From: Seongchinamella unica
GTDB lineage: Bacteria; Pseudomonadota; Gammaproteobacteria; Pseudomonadales; Halieaceae
Direction of reading: 5' to 3'
DNA: 64,000 nt
NCBI RefSeq assembly: GCF_004354085.1
Contig: NZ_SMSE01000001.1
Coordinates: forward strand, 1,417,724-1,481,723
Every line of letters begins with the position of its first letter. Positions within the stretch are counted from its first letter, which is position 1. This document shows positions 18,039 to 27,094 of the stretch, in pieces. Both the position numbers and the translations under genes were made by a program. The notes below the pieces were generated by a model. That model saw only the letters and a program-made list of their open reading frames with translations, ran no database searches and was not told the DNA's origin.

Positions 18039-18805
18039 GAGCAGCGCTGGCGCAGGTAGCGTCGCGATTTGAAAAAGACCCGCACGTTTCGCTCCCAGTC
18101 TTTCAGGTAGGGTTTACGCTCGGGGTAGCGGCAGGGGTAGAGTACCGGCTGCACGCCCTCGAGCACGGATGTCCACTGCTCATCGGGCTCATAGCCAAGT
18201 CGCTGCAGGTCCTGCGCCAGTTCAGGGTGATCCCGCAATTGCTGGGCGACTCGCGGCAAGTGTTGCCGCCACTTCTCCAGGCTCTCGCGATTGACCTCTC
18301 GCAGGCCGTTCATGGCGCGTTGGGATGCCTCTGATGGCCGCGCGTACTGGTGGAACTCGCTGAACAGATGTAACTGCTGCAGGAACTCGAAGCGCTGGCA
18401 GATCTGCCGCTGAACCGCATCCGCATCGTTTACCAGGTCCTCGTAACGCAGGCGCAGGAAGCGGGGATGTTGTTCATAGTCCTGGGCAGCCCGGTCGCAC
18501 TCCCGCCAGACACGGTAGTTGCAGAAATACTCCTCCGGGTTCTGCCGATGTTTGCTGGTGATGACCGCCCGCGGGTCCCGGCCCATGTAGATTACGAACA
18601 GTTGTTCATCCCGCCCGAAGATGTGACTGAGCTGCCTGATGTCATTGGGCTGCTTGGTGAAGTAAATCTCTGCCTCTGCTTCTATTGGCTCGAAGATGCT
18701 GAGCTCATGTTCACAGTAACCGTCGCTGGCAAAACAAGTGGATACCAGTTCCATTAATAGCGTGGTACCGCTGCGGGGGCAGCCGACGATATGCAATCGC
18801 TTCAC
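18035..18805 (-). CDS. PAPS-dependent sulfotransferase
   Basis: 256 residues. It opens directly with the PAPS 5'-phosphosulfate loop LHIVGCPRSGTTLLMELV. The 3'-phosphate-binding segment LFVIYMGRDPRAVITSKHR lies near residues 70-88. No signal peptide, so it acts in the cytoplasm. The position between LPS-core kinases and a second sulfotransferase suggests a core-oligosaccharide or other cell-surface glycan acceptor (inference). A basic C-terminus (VFFKSRRYLRQRC) is notable. Its stop overlaps that of the upstream kinase-like gene tail to tail. Confidence 0.85.
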   Translation of the reverse strand: MKRLHIVGCPRSGTTLLMELVSTCFASDGYCEHELSIFEPIEAEAEIYFTKQPNDIRQLSHIFGRDEQLFVIYMGRDPRAVITSKHRQNPEEYFCNYRVWRECDRAAQDYEQHPRFLRLRYEDLVNDADAVQRQICQRFEFLQQLHLFSEFHQYARPSEASQRAMNGLREVNRESLEKWRQHLPRVAQQLRDHPELAQDLQRLGYEPDEQWTSVLEGVQPVLYPCRYPERKPYLKDWERNVRVFFKSRRYLRQRCS

Positions 18806-18933
18806 GAGCGGGTTCCCGGGTGTTTGATCCTGTGCATGGGCAGTCCTGCGGGAGTTGGTCTCATGCTATTCTAACGCCTTGGCCGCCCTGCCGTCTGCGT
18901 TGGTAGTGGCGCAAACTGACAGGGAGTACCCCG

Positions 18934-19548
18934 ATGGGATTTTTGCAGGAAGGGGCGGGAAAATTCAGGTACTGGCATCGTACCCTGAGGGAGAGGCACC
19001 TGCGCCCCTATGTCTTCATTCACATCAACAAGACCGGCGGCAGCAGCATCGAGAAAGCCCTGGGCATTGGTCTTGACCACAGCACGGCGCTGGAAAAATA
19101 TCGCCAGTTGGGCGCCGCCGCCTGGGCCAGGAAGTTCACCTTTACCATCGTCCGCAATCCCTGGGACAAGGTGGTCAGTCACTATCACTACCGGGTACGT
19201 ACCAACCAGACGGGGCTGGGCGACAGGCCGATTCCCTTTGCCGAGTGGCTGCAGCGCGTTTATATCGACCGCGATCCCTTTTATTTTGACCAGCCGCGCA
19301 TGTTCATGCCGCAGAAGCAATGGCTGGTTGACGAATCAGGGGAAATGCTGGTGGAGTTTATCGGTCGTTTTGAAAACCTGCAGCAGGACTTCGACAGCAT
19401 TTGCCAGCGACTGCAGGTAGAAGCCAGCCTGGGTCACGCCAAGCCCTCCTCCCGTGGCAGTTACCGTGATTATTACGATGCGGAAAGCGAAGCCCTGGTG
19501 CGGGAATATTTTGCCCAGGACATCGAACTATTCGGCTACGCGTTCTAG
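18934..19548 (+). CDS. Sulfotransferase, carbohydrate (family 2) type
   Basis: 204 residues. The PAPS 5'-loop is YVFIHINKTGGSSIEKAL (about 26-43), with the 3'-site FTIVRNPWDKVVSHYHYR about 45 residues later. The HINKTGG and RNPWD versions of these motifs are those of the carbohydrate 2-O/6-O-sulfotransferase group, different from the CPRSGTT type next door. The product is probably cytoplasmic and acts on a lipid-linked sugar or LPS core (inference from neighbours). It is divergent from the 256-residue sulfotransferase with 128 bp between starts. Confidence 0.87.
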   Translation: MGFLQEGAGKFRYWHRTLRERHLRPYVFIHINKTGGSSIEKALGIGLDHSTALEKYRQLGAAAWARKFTFTIVRNPWDKVVSHYHYRVRTNQTGLGDRPIPFAEWLQRVYIDRDPFYFDQPRMFMPQKQWLVDESGEMLVEFIGRFENLQQDFDSICQRLQVEASLGHAKPSSRGSYRDYYDAESEALVREYFAQDIELFGYAF

Positions 19549-19556
19549 CCTGCAGC

Positions 19557-20309
19557 CTAAACCAGACCTTTCCTGCGCAGGCGCCGGTGGGCCCAGCGGT
19601 AGGATTCTCTCGCCAGCAGTTTTGCCTCGGCCTCGTTGAGATGAGACATCTGCCGGCGCCAGCACTGGAAGAAACGCATCCGGTCCCGGTGGCTCAGATC
19701 ATCGGGGCGCAACATGTTCAACTGCATAAGATTGCGCAGCACCTCCCTGCCTGCTGCCGGTGTACTGCGTCGGTTGCGTTCATTGTCGATCAGGTAGAAC
19801 TGAAAATTGTCACCGTCCCTTTCTGCGAGCACGTTGCTGGTGCGCAGGTCGCCGTGGGTAAAGCCGGCGGCGTGCATACGTCCGATAAAGTCTCCCAACT
19901 GGCGTAGCAGCTGGCGTCTTAGCGCGAGGCTTTCACCTTCACGAGACACCAGTTCCTCGCGCAGCCAGCTGGTGACGCCTGTGCCGGGTACGGCGCTGCT
20001 GAACAGGTACTCCCGCCCTCCGGGCAATGACCCCCAGGCCAGGTTGACCGGCGTCTGGAAACCCGCATCCCGCAGCGCTTCGTTCTGCTCCCGGGCGCGG
20101 GTCGCCCGGCTGCCCCTGACCAGGGCCTTGATGCGTTCCAGGGGGCTGCGCGGCAGGAATTCCTTGTAGAACACCCCGGTGGACTCATCTGCCGCCACCC
20201 GGGCGTAGGCGGAGCTGCCAACCAGCGTCCAGCCTTCGGGGAGCTCATGGCGGCCCAGCACTTCAGCCAGGCGGGCATAGTGTTCCTGCTTGTCAGGGGT
20301 ATTGGCCAT
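19557..20309 (-). CDS. WaaP/KdkA-family LPS kinase
   Basis: 250 residues from ATG 20309. Kinase-like core: GVFYKEFLPRSPLERIKAL supplies the lysine, FTHGDLRTSNVLAERDGD is the catalytic loop and FYLIDNERNRR the metal-binding loop. It resembles the lipopolysaccharide kinases (InaA/KdkA group) that phosphorylate Kdo or heptose. The frame is open 63 codons further up, but that part overlaps the neighbouring membrane-protein gene and looks non-coding. It is the third kinase-like gene of this LPS region. Confidence 0.83.
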   Translation of the reverse strand: MANTPDKQEHYARLAEVLGRHELPEGWTLVGSSAYARVAADESTGVFYKEFLPRSPLERIKALVRGSRATRAREQNEALRDAGFQTPVNLAWGSLPGGREYLFSSAVPGTGVTSWLREELVSREGESLALRRQLLRQLGDFIGRMHAAGFTHGDLRTSNVLAERDGDNFQFYLIDNERNRRSTPAAGREVLRNLMQLNMLRPDDLSHRDRMRFFQCWRRQMSHLNEAEAKLLARESYRWAHRRLRRKGLV

Positions 20310-20317
20310 GGCTGCAG

Positions 20318-21853
20318 CTATCGTTCGTCCCGGGGTGGGATAGTGGGTTGCGCTGAAACCCGAACCACCGACACCCGTCCCTTGTTGCCGCCGCCAAAAC
20401 TGCGGGTTTCGCGAAGATTGTTGCTTGCCAGGAATTGCGACCAGCGCTGTTCTTGCTTCGGTTTCAGGTACATCACCATGTAGTCCCGATTGCGCCACAA
20501 TCGCGGTGTATCGAGGATCTGGCCGAGGGCAAAGCGGCGGCCCTGTATGGCAACCCAGTCGAACTCGCGTTCGCTGAAGTAGGCAATGAACTTCTCGTTA
20601 CTGACGACCGAAGCCTTGCTGTCGGTGTTCTGGGCTACCCAGCTGGCGGCTTCGGCGATAAACGCTTTCTGGTAATCGCTGTTGTGCAGGGTGTCTGCGC
20701 TCATGCCTGCCAGCAGGGCGATGGCCAGGACCTTTTTCCAGCCCCCGCTGTGCCACATGGCGCCGAGAACGAACGGCAGGTACAGCAGCGCGAAGATGAC
20801 AACCTGCATGCCGTAGCGCTCCAGCATGAAGCGATTGATAAGCATGAAGATGGCCAGGTAGCTGCAGGCGATCAGCAGGTGGCCGAGCAGGAGGGTATTG
20901 TCGTCCCGGCGCAAGTGACGCAGCAGGCCGCCCCGGGCGCCCAGCACCAGGGTAATCAGCCAGGGCCAGGTCATTGCCCGGCAAAGGTTCAGCAGCAGTA
21001 CAATCACCAGGCTGGCCGCGACCGCCCAGGCGGCGTCTTCGCGGGAGGTGAACTGCAGCAGTGGATCGGCCACCTCGGCCGTCAGCGCGCTGAAGGCTTG
21101 CGGGAAGCCGAGAAAGCCCTGCAGGTAGTAATGAATCGCGGGGAACAGGGGGCCTGAATCGGTCTGCTGGCTACGGTATACCAACAGGGCGGCAACCGTC
21201 AGGCCGAGGGTAATCAGCTGCGGCGTCAGCAGCAACAGACAGTGTTTTGCCCGCTGCTCGAGGTTGCGGGTAAACAGCAGGCAGAGGGGTGTGAACAGGG
21301 CGAAAAAGACGCCCTCAAAGCGGAACAGTGAGGCCAGCAGAATATAGAGAAACCAGCGCAGCCGGATAATCAGGCTGGGCTGTCTCGAGTACAGCAGAAT
21401 TTCGCGAAACGCCAGCAGGACCAGTGCCCAGTAGGCCGGGTCGCGCATGATCGAGCTGCGTAAGTGGTTCAACAAGGGATGCGAAAGAACCACTACCGCG
21501 GCGATAATCTGCACGCTGTGATTGCCGCCGAGAATGCGCACACAGGCGACAAACCCGGTGCATAAGAAGGCGTAGGCGAGGGTAGTAATGACCAGCCCTG
21601 AATGCAGTACCGACAGACCACTGAGTTGATGCAGCCAGGCCATCAGCACCGCCAGGATCGGTCGCCCGTGGAGCTGTTGCGCCGCCGCCAGGCCGTCGGC
21701 CAGGTAGGCATCGGCGGAGCGCAGGTATATGATAGCGTCCCGATTGATCAGCGGATCCAGCCATATCAGCCAGCCGGACAGTAACAGGCTGGCGGCGAAA
21801 ACCCATCGGTAATCGAGTTGGGGCAGGGCGGTGGCGGTGGGGTTTGCTTGCAC
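20318..21853 (-). CDS. Polytopic membrane protein, GT-C-like glycosyltransferase
   Basis: 511 residues from GTG 21853 (an ATG at 21934 would leave no room for a promoter and overlap the rmlD start). About ten to twelve hydrophobic segments; after the first, an external loop reads LDPLINRDAIIYLRSA. An acidic residue in the first periplasmic loop is a hallmark of GT-C enzymes (ArnT/PMT type) that use polyprenyl-phosphate sugars. The C-terminal 100 residues are soluble. It would act at the periplasmic face of the inner membrane, perhaps decorating LPS core. Weak family match, so function is inferred from topology and context. Confidence 0.65.
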   Translation of the reverse strand: MQANPTATALPQLDYRWVFAASLLLSGWLIWLDPLINRDAIIYLRSADAYLADGLAAAQQLHGRPILAVLMAWLHQLSGLSVLHSGLVITTLAYAFLCTGFVACVRILGGNHSVQIIAAVVVLSHPLLNHLRSSIMRDPAYWALVLLAFREILLYSRQPSLIIRLRWFLYILLASLFRFEGVFFALFTPLCLLFTRNLEQRAKHCLLLLTPQLITLGLTVAALLVYRSQQTDSGPLFPAIHYYLQGFLGFPQAFSALTAEVADPLLQFTSREDAAWAVAASLVIVLLLNLCRAMTWPWLITLVLGARGGLLRHLRRDDNTLLLGHLLIACSYLAIFMLINRFMLERYGMQVVIFALLYLPFVLGAMWHSGGWKKVLAIALLAGMSADTLHNSDYQKAFIAEAASWVAQNTDSKASVVSNEKFIAYFSEREFDWVAIQGRRFALGQILDTPRLWRNRDYMVMYLKPKQEQRWSQFLASNNLRETRSFGGGNKGRVSVVRVSAQPTIPPRDER

Positions 21854-21933
21854 GTGTAGGACTCTGTTGGCAGGCCCTAGTCTAGCGTTCCCTCCGCGGT
21901 CAGGCCAGTACACATCGGCGAGAGGAAATCCCA

Positions 21934-22806
21934 TTGTCGCAAAAAATATTGATTACCGGAGCTGCCGGCCAGTTGGGGCGTGAGCTGCAACGCACCGCAC
22001 CTGCCGGCGCCGAACTGTTGGCGGCCACCCGCGAGCGCCTGGACATCACCGATGCCGACCAGGTTCGCGCCTTCTTCAGCGCCCAGTCCCCGGATGTGGT
22101 GATCAATGCTGCCGCCTACACCGCTGTGGACAAGGCCGAGTCGGAGCCTGCCCAGGCGATGGCGGTTAACCGTGATGCCGCGGCAAACCTCGCCCGGGCC
22201 TGTGCCCAAAGCGGTACACGCATGCTGCACGTGTCCACCGACTTCGTGTTCGACGGCAAGGCGTGTACTCCCTATGCCCCTGATGCAGCGACCTCACCGC
22301 TGGGAGAGTACGGACGCAGCAAGCTCGCCGGTGAGGTGGCGGTCACCGGGGCCCTGCCAGGCGCGTTGGTCATGCGTACTGCCTGGGTTTACTCTGTTTT
22401 TGGCGGGAATTTTGTCAAAACCATGCTGCGCCTCATGGCCGACCGGGAGGAGCTCTCGGTGGTGGCAGACCAGGTGGGAACGCCGACCTGGGCCAGGGGC
22501 CTGGCCAGCGCCTTGTGGCAGGCGGTGGCACGGCCGGATCTCGAGGGGGTACACCACTGGACCGACGCCGGCGTCTGTAGCTGGTACGACTTTGCGGTAG
22601 CCATTGCCGAAGAGGGCGTCGAACTCAATCTGTTGCAACGAATGCCGGTCGTCCACCCGATTCCGGGTAGCGCCTATCCGACGCCAGCAAAGCGTCCGGC
22701 CTACAGTGTGCTGGACAAGGACAACACCTGGCAGGCGCTGGCGACGGAGGGCCTGCACTGGCGGGTTCAGTTGCGCGCCATGTTGCAGGAATTGAAGGAG
22801 TTATAA
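21934..22806 (+). CDS. rmlD: dTDP-4-dehydrorhamnose reductase
   Basis: NADPH-dependent last step of dTDP-L-rhamnose synthesis; 290 residues. N-terminal Rossmann motif ILITGAAGQLGREL, catalytic Tyr-x3-Lys in YGRSKLAGE, and the Thr in VSTDFVFDG. TTG start at 21934 with AGAGGA 7 nt upstream; no better start is in frame. rmlB follows one base after the stop, also with a TTG start. Confidence 0.96.
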   Translation: MSQKILITGAAGQLGRELQRTAPAGAELLAATRERLDITDADQVRAFFSAQSPDVVINAAAYTAVDKAESEPAQAMAVNRDAAANLARACAQSGTRMLHVSTDFVFDGKACTPYAPDAATSPLGEYGRSKLAGEVAVTGALPGALVMRTAWVYSVFGGNFVKTMLRLMADREELSVVADQVGTPTWARGLASALWQAVARPDLEGVHHWTDAGVCSWYDFAVAIAEEGVELNLLQRMPVVHPIPGSAYPTPAKRPAYSVLDKDNTWQALATEGLHWRVQLRAMLQELKEL

Positions 22807-22807
22807 A

Positions 22808-23869
22808 TTGAGCAGATCACTACTGGTAACCGGCGCCGCGGGCTTTATTGGCGCCAACTTTGTCCACTACTGGCGCCGTCAGCATCCGCAGGATCGCATT
22901 GTCGCCTACGACGCCCTGACCTATGCCGGCAACCGTGCCAGCCTGGCGGGACTGGAAGGTACGGAGGGTTTTCACTTCGTGCACGCCGACATCTGTGATT
23001 ACGACCAGGTGCTGGCGACGCTGGCTGAGTTCAGGGTCGACACGCTGGTCCATTTTGCGGCCGAGAGCCATGTCGACCGCTCGATTACCGGCCCGGACGC
23101 TTTTATTGAAACCAACGTGGTGGGCACCCATACCCTGCTCAAGGCAGCGCGTGAGCACTGGCTGTCCGGGGGCAGTAGCAGCCCCCACCGCTTCCACCAC
23201 GTCTCTACCGATGAAGTATACGGTTCCCTGCTGCCGGATGCTCCCGGATTCCACGAGGCACAGAAATACGAACCCAATTCCCCTTACTCGGCCAGCAAGG
23301 CCGCCTCCGACCACCTGGTGCGGGCCTACCTGCACACCTATGGCCTGCAGGTCACTACCAGCAACTGTTCCAATAATTACGGGCCCTACCACTTTCCCGA
23401 AAAGCTGATCCCGTTGTGCCTGACCAACATCCTGCGCGGTTTGCCCCTGCCGGTGTACGGCGACGGCAGTAACATCCGCGACTGGCTATACGTGGAAGAC
23501 CACTGCCGGGGCATCGAAAAAGTGCTGCTCAGTGGTGCGGTGGGTGAGACCTACAACATCGGCGGCAACAACGAGTGGAACAACCTCGATATCGTCAATC
23601 TGCTCTGTGATCAAATGGACGCCCGCTTCAAGGCCGACGCTGAACTGGCAGGCCGATTCCCCGACTCACCCTGTGCCTCGGGTGGCAGTGCGAAGGCACT
23701 GATTACCTTTGTCGAGGATCGCGCGGGCCACGACTGGCGCTACGCGATTGATGCTTCCAGGATCAGCACGGAGCTGGGCTATCAGCCGGCAGAGACTTTC
23801 GAGACCGGGCTCGGCAAGACCCTGGACTGGTACCTGGCGAACGAGGACTGGTGGCGGCCGCTGTTGTAG
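22808..23869 (+). CDS. rmlB: dTDP-glucose 4,6-dehydratase
   Basis: NAD-dependent SDR enzyme making dTDP-4-keto-6-deoxyglucose; 353 residues. Motifs: LLVTGAAGFIGANF, FAAESHVDRSI, VSTDEVYGSL with the catalytic Asp-Glu pair, and YSASKAASDHLVRAY with Tyr-x3-Lys. TTG start one base after rmlD. The other two rhamnose genes (rmlA, rmlC) are encoded convergently 237 bp downstream, so the four-gene pathway is split into two operons that point at each other. Confidence 0.97.
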   Translation: MSRSLLVTGAAGFIGANFVHYWRRQHPQDRIVAYDALTYAGNRASLAGLEGTEGFHFVHADICDYDQVLATLAEFRVDTLVHFAAESHVDRSITGPDAFIETNVVGTHTLLKAAREHWLSGGSSSPHRFHHVSTDEVYGSLLPDAPGFHEAQKYEPNSPYSASKAASDHLVRAYLHTYGLQVTTSNCSNNYGPYHFPEKLIPLCLTNILRGLPLPVYGDGSNIRDWLYVEDHCRGIEKVLLSGAVGETYNIGGNNEWNNLDIVNLLCDQMDARFKADAELAGRFPDSPCASGGSAKALITFVEDRAGHDWRYAIDASRISTELGYQPAETFETGLGKTLDWYLANEDWWRPLL

Positions 23870-23977
23870 CCAACACCTTGCCGGCCCAGGGGTTTTTGTC
23901 ATCACCGCGCAGGCGGGGACACAGGTCGATGACAGCACAGTATCCTGTTAGCCCGGTTGGTCACCAGAATCTCTGGA

Positions 23978-23995
23978 TTCCCGCCTTCACGGGAA
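23978..23995. repeat. REP-like palindrome
   Basis: TTCCCG-CCTTCA-CGGGAA, a 6-bp stem in the context TGGATTCCCGCC...GGGAATGA. This is the commonest form of dispersed REP-like palindrome in gammaproteobacterial intergenic DNA. It sits between the convergent rmlB and rmlC ends, where it may also act as a transcription barrier. Confidence 0.6.
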
Positions 23996-24049
23996 TGAGG
24001 TGAATTTGGCGAAGGCCATGTATCCTGGAAATGGGGGTTATCCAGGAAT

Positions 24050-24100
24050 CACAGTCAATCAGGATTCACAGTTAACCGGGAATCACAGTTAACCGGGAAT
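24050..24100. repeat. Three 17-bp tandem repeats
   Basis: Two identical head-to-tail copies of CACAGTTAACCGGGAAT at 24067-24083 and 24084-24100, preceded by a diverged copy (13 of 17 matches) at 24050-24066. A further GGAATCACAG fragment lies just upstream. The array abuts the rmlC stop. No spacers separate the copies, so it is a minisatellite-like array rather than CRISPR. Confidence 0.75.
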
Positions 24101-24106
24101 CACCGG

Positions 24107-24655
24107 CTAGTCCAGCAGCGGCGCCTCGGCAAACGCCAACCCGTGCGCATCCTTGCCTGACAGTTGCGGTATGTCACCCGCCGGCAGCGGCCATTCAATC
24201 CCCACTTGGGGGTCATCCCAGGCCAGCGATACCTCGCTCTGGGGATGGTAGACATCGGTACACTTGTACTGAAAGTCAGCCACATCGGTCAGCACATAAA
24301 AGCCATGGGCAAAGCCCGCGGGCACCCATAGCATCTGGTGATTTTCGGCGCTGAGCGTGGTGCCGTACCACTGTCCGAGTGTGGGCGAGTCCCGTCGCAT
24401 ATCGACCACCGCGTCGAACACCGCGCCCTGGGTGACACGTACCAGTTTGCCCTGGGTGTGTTCGGTCTGGTAGTGAAGCCCCCGCAATATGCCGCGGGCC
24501 GAGCGGCTGTGATTGTCCTGGACGAACTCCAGGTCGAAGCCCTCGTTGGCAAAGGTGCGGGCGCTCCAGCTCTCCAGGAAGAAACCGCGCTCGTCGCCGA
24601 ACACTTTCGGGGTCAGCAGGTAAACGCCCTGCAGGGGTGTGGCCTCAAACTTCAT
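24107..24655 (-). CDS. rmlC: dTDP-4-dehydrorhamnose 3,5-epimerase
   Basis: Cupin-fold epimerase, third step of dTDP-L-rhamnose synthesis; 182 residues, the usual length. Characteristic segments: [30 protein letters not shown] with the catalytic His, and [15 protein letters not shown]. Its start lies 11 bp inside the end of rmlA, so it is translationally coupled to it. Confidence 0.96.
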   Translation of the reverse strand: MKFEATPLQGVYLLTPKVFGDERGFFLESWSARTFANEGFDLEFVQDNHSRSARGILRGLHYQTEHTQGKLVRVTQGAVFDAVVDMRRDSPTLGQWYGTTLSAENHQMLWVPAGFAHGFYVLTDVADFQYKCTDVYHPQSEVSLAWDDPQVGIEWPLPAGDIPQLSGKDAHGLAFAEAPLLD

Positions 24656-25562
24656 GAAACACCCTCCCGTCTTCGTCCAGCAGGCCGTGCAGGTACAGGC
24701 CGTAGCCGCTCTTCTCCAGCGGGGCCGCCAGGGCCAGCAGTTCCTCGGCGCTGATGTAGCCCATGCGAAATGCGACCTCCTCGGGACAGGCGATTTTCAG
24801 GCCCTGGCGCTCCTCAACAACGCGCACAAAGTTTGCTGCATCCAGCAGGGAGTTGTGGGTGCCGGTGTCCAGCCAGGCGCTGCCTCGACTCATTACCTCG
24901 ACATTCAGGTCGCCGCGTTGCATGTACACCTTGTTCACGTCGGTAATTTCCAGTTCGCCGCGGGGCGAGGGCTTGATGGCGCCGGCGATGTCCACAACAT
25001 CATTGTCGTAGAAGTAGAGGCCGGTGACCGCGTAGTGGGACTTTGGCCGGGCCGGCTTTTCCTCGATATCCCGGGCCACGCCATCGGCATCGAAAGAAAC
25101 CACACCGTAGCGTTCGGGATCCTGCACGTAATAGGCGAATACGGAGGCCCCGGCTTCGCGCCTGGCGGCGTTCTTCAGCCGCAGGGTGAAGCCGCCGCCG
25201 TAAAAAATGTTGTCACCCAGCACCAGGGCTACTTTGTCCCGGCCAATGAATTCCTTCCCCAGTATGAATGCCTGAGCCAGTCCGTCTGGACTGGGCTGTA
25301 CGGTATAGCTGATATTGATACCCCAGTGGGAACCGTCGCCCAACAGGTCGGTAAACGCGGCCTGGTCCCGGGGAGTGGTGATCACCAGAATGTCGCGGAT
25401 GCCCGCCAGCATCAGGGTCGCCAGCGGGTAGTAGATCATCGGCTTGTCATAAACCGGCATCAACTGCTTGGACACCGTGCTGGTCAGTGGATGAAGTCGG
25501 GTGCCGGAGCCTCCGGCGAGAATGATGCCCTTGTATGCGCTGGCGGCAGGTGTTTCGCTCAT
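24645..25562 (-). CDS. rmlA: Glucose-1-phosphate thymidylyltransferase
   Basis: First enzyme of dTDP-L-rhamnose synthesis, normally feedback-inhibited by dTDP-rhamnose; 305 residues. The nucleotidyltransferase motif [16 protein letters not shown] begins at residue 11, with [16 protein letters not shown] and [11 protein letters not shown] following. ATG at 25562, 24 nt downstream of the inferred transcription start. Overlaps rmlC by 11 bp. Confidence 0.97.
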   Translation of the reverse strand: MSETPAASAYKGIILAGGSGTRLHPLTSTVSKQLMPVYDKPMIYYPLATLMLAGIRDILVITTPRDQAAFTDLLGDGSHWGINISYTVQPSPDGLAQAFILGKEFIGRDKVALVLGDNIFYGGGFTLRLKNAARREAGASVFAYYVQDPERYGVVSFDADGVARDIEEKPARPKSHYAVTGLYFYDNDVVDIAGAIKPSPRGELEITDVNKVYMQRGDLNVEVMSRGSAWLDTGTHNSLLDAANFVRVVEERQGLKIACPEEVAFRMGYISAEELLALAAPLEKSGYGLYLHGLLDEDGRVFHEV

Positions 25563-25592
25563 GCAGTGCTGATCCCGTTGACAAAGTGGCGG

Positions 25593-25598
25593 ATTATA
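25593..25598 (-). promoter_or_regulatory. Perfect -10 element for rmlA-rmlC
   Basis: TATAAT on the minus strand, 31 bp upstream of the rmlA ATG. The 17-bp upstream position gives only a poor -35 (CGTCAG), so an activator or an extended element may contribute. Confidence 0.5.
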
Positions 25599-25819
25599 GC
25601 GGTATCGGCACGTATCTGACGAATCAGGTCGTTCGCTGTACGATCGGCAAGGGGTGGATTTTTGATCAGCTGCTGCTTAGAATCTAGCCCCTTTATCGCG
25701 TGATTCGTGCGCGATGGAGTCGAAATACCCTCAGGTAGCCCGAATCCCATTCGAAATCACGTAAAGAGGAAGCTGATATCAGGCAGCTAGACACAGTTCA
25801 GGCCGAAACCGGGCTACAG

Positions 25820-27094
25820 GTGGCGGCCAATCCCGCCCCCCCGGTGGTGCCGGCCAGGCGGCTGCGAATTGCCCTGCTCGGGTACCGCAGCCAGCCCTAC
25901 GGTGGTGGCCAGGGCGTTTACCTGCGATACCTCAGCAAGGGCCTGGTCGATGCCGGTCACAAGGTGGACGTGATCTCCGGGCCGCCCTATCCACACCTGG
26001 ACCCACGGGTGCGGCTGATCGAACTACCCAGCCTGGACCTGTTCGAAAACGGCCTGATGTCGTTGCGCCCTCGCCACCTGAAGTCCATGACCAACATCAT
26101 CGAGTGGACCAGCAAGCTCACCGGCGGATTTGCCGAACCCTATACCTTCGGCCGCCGGGCAGTGAAATACCTGCGGCAGCACGCTGGTCAGTACGACCTG
26201 ATTCACGACAACCAGAGCCTCAGTTGGGGCATGCTGGAGTTGCAGCGCATGGGGCTGCCGCTGGTGACCACGGTACACCATCCGATCACCTCGGACCTGC
26301 GCATTGCCCTGAATGCAGCCCGCAATCCCTGGGAGCGCCTGCTGATCAGGCGCTGGCACTCATTCCTGAACATGCAGAAAAAGGTGGTGAAACAGCTGCA
26401 CAACGTGGTCACCGTGTCGGATTGCTCGCGTCAGGATATCGCCCGGGATTTCGGTATTCAGCCCGCAGGTATCAGCCTGGTCTACAACGGTATCGATACC
26501 GAGGTGTTCCGGCCGCTGGCGGGGATTGAGCGCCGTCCCCTGCGCCTGATGGCCACCTGTTCGGCGGACGCGCCCCTGAAAGGCACCCGTTACCTGCTGC
26601 GGGCTTATGCCAAACTGCTGGAAACCTATCCGCAACTGGAACTGTTGCTGGTGAGCAAGCCTCTGCCCGGCGGCAAAACCGAAAAGCTGGTGAAGAAGCT
26701 GGGCCTGCAGGACAAAATCCAGTTTGTCAGCGGTATCAGCACTGAACAAATGGTGCAGTACTACGCCGAAGCCACGGTTGCCGTGGTGCCCTCTGTTTAT
26801 GAAGGTTTCGGCCTCCCCGCCGGTGAAGCCATGGCCTGTGGCGTACCGGTGGTGTCTACTGATGGCGGCGCCCTGCCGGAAGTGGTGGGTGATGCCGGAG
26901 TTCTGGTGCCGGCGAAAAGTGTTGACGCCCTGGCTGGCGCCATCGATGACCTGTTGCGCGACCCCGCTCGCCGGGTCGCCCTCGGTGAGGCAGGTCGAGA
27001 GCGCATTCTGGAAAAATTCTGCTGGCAGGTCTGTGCCCGCGAAATGGGTGAGTACTATAAGGAAGTATTAAGGACCGCGAATGCAGACCGTTGA
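25820..27094 (+). CDS. GT4-family glycosyltransferase
   Basis: 424 residues, GT-B fold. N-terminal domain: IALLGYRSQPYGGGQGVYLRY with the Gly-rich acceptor loop. C-terminal domain: LVYNGIDTEVFRPL, DAPLKGTRYLLRAYAKL, and VPSVYEGFGLPAGEAMACG with the E-x7-E donor pair. It lies first in an overlapping three-gene set with a methyltransferase and an alpha-barrel protein. GTG 25820 has no SD. A GAGGA at 25766-25770 instead precedes an in-frame ATC at 25778, so the real start is uncertain. Donor and acceptor sugars are unknown; rhamnose genes are adjacent. Confidence 0.87.
   Translation: MAANPAPPVVPARRLRIALLGYRSQPYGGGQGVYLRYLSKGLVDAGHKVDVISGPPYPHLDPRVRLIELPSLDLFENGLMSLRPRHLKSMTNIIEWTSKLTGGFAEPYTFGRRAVKYLRQHAGQYDLIHDNQSLSWGMLELQRMGLPLVTTVHHPITSDLRIALNAARNPWERLLIRRWHSFLNMQKKVVKQLHNVVTVSDCSRQDIARDFGIQPAGISLVYNGIDTEVFRPLAGIERRPLRLMATCSADAPLKGTRYLLRAYAKLLETYPQLELLLVSKPLPGGKTEKLVKKLGLQDKIQFVSGISTEQMVQYYAEATVAVVPSVYEGFGLPAGEAMACGVPVVSTDGGALPEVVGDAGVLVPAKSVDALAGAIDDLLRDPARRVALGEAGRERILEKFCWQVCAREMGEYYKEVLRTANADR

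Noticed and set aside
25578-25606. TTGACA as a -35 for a rightward promoter to the GT4 gene
   Set aside because: The 17-bp-spaced hexamer is GGTATC, a poor -10, and the region already carries the rmlA TATAAT on the other strand.
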